Source: Microcoleus sp. AS-A8 (lineage in GTDB: Bacteria; Cyanobacteriota; Cyanobacteriia; Cyanobacteriales; Coleofasciculaceae). Taken from it: 64,000 bases of DNA. Under the pieces are notes generated by a model that was given only the letters and a program-made list of their open reading frames with translations, was not told the origin of the DNA and made no database searches. This document shows, one piece after another, positions 62,680-64,000 of this stretch (its first letter is position 1; each line of letters opens with the position of its first letter). The translations under genes were made by a program, and so were the position numbers. The stretch is from positions 62,001 to 126,000 of the forward strand of contig JAMPKV010000002.1 in NCBI GenBank assembly GCA_039962225.1. The letters run 5' to 3'.

Positions 62680-64000
62680 ATGACCCTTACTTCCCCTGTA
62701 GAATTCCTAGACGCATTTGATGTCATCGTTGTCGGTGCCGGTCATGCCGGTTGTGAAGCCGCCCTGGCGGCGGCACGTCTCGGCTGTCGTACCCTGCTGC
62801 TGACACTGACTCTTGACAAAATCGCTTGGCAACCCTGTAACCCAGCCGTCGGTGCACCCGCCAAGTCCCAGTTGGTTCATGAGGTAGATGCCCTCGGCGG
62901 GGAAATTGGTAAAATGGCCGATCGCACTTACCTGCAAAAACGAGTCCTCAACTCCTCACGAGGGCCAGCCGTTTGGGCATTAAGGGCGCAGACTGATAAG
63001 CGGGAATATGCGGCACTAATGAAAGGAATTGTCGAAAATCAAGAAAATTTGACAATCCGCGAAGGCATGGTTACGGATTTGTTGCTGGGAGCGAATGATC
63101 AGGTCATTGGCGTTCAGACTTACTTCGGCGTAGGGTTCCAAGCACCAGCCGTTGTGCTAACAACGGGTACCTTCTTAGGTGGGCGCATTTGGGTGGGGAA
63201 TAAATCCATGTCAGCAGGACGCGCTGGGGAATTTGCGGCAGTTGGGTTGACGGAAACCTTGAATCAACTCGGTTTTGAAACGGGACGCCTGAAGACGGGT
63301 ACTCCAGCACGGGTGGATAAGCGGTCAGTAGACTACACTCAGATGGAACCTCAGCCAGGGGATGAGGAGGTGCGCTGGTTCAGTTTTGACCCGGAAGTGT
63401 GGGTGGAACGGGAGCAGATGAATTGCTATCTCACCCGCACCACAGCTGAAACTCACCGACTGATTCGGGAAAATCTGCACCTGTCGCCGGTTTATGGTGG
63501 TTGGGTGGATGCCAAGGGGCCGCGTTATTGTCCCAGTATTGAAGATAAGATTGTGCGCTTTGCCGATAAGGAAAGCCACCAGATTTTTATTGAACCGGAA
63601 GGACGGGATATTCCGGAACTGTATATTCAGGGATTCTCAACGGGGTTACCGGAGGGGTTGCAGTTACAGATGTTGCGAAGTCTCCCTGGATTAGAACACT
63701 GTGCCATGCTACGTCCTGCCTATGCCGTTGAGTACGACTATATCCCAGCCACTCAGTGCTACCCGACCCTGATGACTAAAAAGGTAGAGGGGCTATTTTG
63801 TGCGGGACAAATTAATGGTACGACGGGTTATGAAGAAGCCGCCGCTCAAGGTCTGCTGGCTGGGATTAATGCCATGCGGTATGTACAGCATCAGGATATG
63901 ATTGTGCTGCCTCGTGAGGGTAGCTACATGGGTACACTGATTGATGATTTGTGTACGAAAGACCTCAGAGAACCGTACCGGATGCTGACCAGCCGTTCTG
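62680..64000 (+). CDS. mnmG: tRNA uridine-5-carboxymethylaminomethyl modification enzyme MnmG, 5' part
   Basis: 440 codons are inside the window; the gene continues beyond the right edge. With MnmE it modifies U34 of several tRNAs, using FAD and NADH. The FAD-binding start reads [23 protein letters not shown]. Next come [32 protein letters not shown] (given in two conserved parts), [14 protein letters not shown], the cysteine-containing [19 protein letters not shown], and [28 protein letters not shown]. One position in the CNPAVGG motif is Ala instead of Gly. Start ATG 62680. Confidence 0.96.
   Translation, partial: MTLTSPVEFLDAFDVIVVGAGHAGCEAALAAARLGCRTLLLTLTLDKIAWQPCNPAVGAPAKSQLVHEVDALGGEIGKMADRTYLQKRVLNSSRGPAVWALRAQTDKREYAALMKGIVENQENLTIREGMVTDLLLGANDQVIGVQTYFGVGFQAPAVVLTTGTFLGGRIWVGNKSMSAGRAGEFAAVGLTETLNQLGFETGRLKTGTPARVDKRSVDYTQMEPQPGDEEVRWFSFDPEVWVEREQMNCYLTRTTAETHRLIRENLHLSPVYGGWVDAKGPRYCPSIEDKIVRFADKESHQIFIEPEGRDIPELYIQGFSTGLPEGLQLQMLRSLPGLEHCAMLRPAYAVEYDYIPATQCYPTLMTKKVEGLFCAGQINGTTGYEEAAAQGLLAGINAMRYVQHQDMIVLPREGSYMGTLIDDLCTKDLREPYRMLTSRS

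Noticed and set aside
1-64000. tRNA genes
   Set aside because: Spacers were scanned by eye for T-loop and acceptor patterns; none formed a cloverleaf. A covariance search (tRNAscan-type) would settle this.

Overview
The window is chromosomal DNA of a cyanobacterium. Direct indicators are the photosystem II genes psbB and psbT, the sensor kinase NblS, a plant-type ferredoxin-dependent glutamate synthase, a cyanobacterial RNase E ending in RRRRRRSSA, the gene order rpsL-rpsG-fusA-tuf-rpsJ, and many HIP1 octamers (GCGATCGC). Heptanucleotide tandem repeats in spacers and a battery of Ser/Thr kinases with WD40 propellers fit a large-genome filamentous lineage. No heterocyst-specific gene is seen, so the genus is left open.

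Layout. 1-1.7 kb: 5' end of dxs and three small conserved genes, one frameshifted. 2.2-7.6 kb: cell-surface polysaccharide genes (a shortened Wza-like protein, a Wzc-like tyrosine autokinase, a secreted protein of unknown role, a lipoprotein polysaccharide deacetylase). 7.7-12.4 kb: glsF, with an NtcA-type site in the spacer beyond it. 13.2-16.7 kb: a secreted phosphodiester-glycosidase-like protein, a mannose-6-phosphate isomerase-type cupin and an A-type Fe-S carrier. 16.8-22 kb: the str operon. 22-29 kb: Lon-N-domain protein, pheA, DUF1997 protein, rnhB-rne and a cysteine desulfurase.

29.3-39.4 kb is the most distinctive part: five consecutive minus-strand genes, comprising a kinase fused to a sulfatase-modifying-factor domain, three kinase-TM-WD40 proteins produced by tandem duplication, and a free seven-bladed WD40 propeller. 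39.6-47.6 kb: a CURT1-like (CAAD) membrane protein, folK, a Nudix ADP-ribose pyrophosphatase, an ADP-ribosylglycohydrolase, photolyase, purD and nblS. 48.5-49.8 kb: an IS200/IS605-family element carrying only tnpB. A relic of the same element's left end lies between phr and purD. 50-57 kb: FKBP isomerase, rplI-dnaB, glyoxalase II, and an ABC exporter carrying an unusual histidine-kinase-like tail. 57.3-61.3 kb: rpsA, nrdR, psbT and psbB. 62.7 kb to the end: the 5' two-thirds of mnmG.

Most of the window is housekeeping. The second-look items are the kinase/propeller array, the ABC exporter tail, the TnpB element and its relic, the long rne leader, palindromes upstream of psbB, and repeat arrays at gene ends. 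No tRNA, rRNA, CRISPR array or prophage was recognised. All statements come from reading the sequence by eye; no database search was made.
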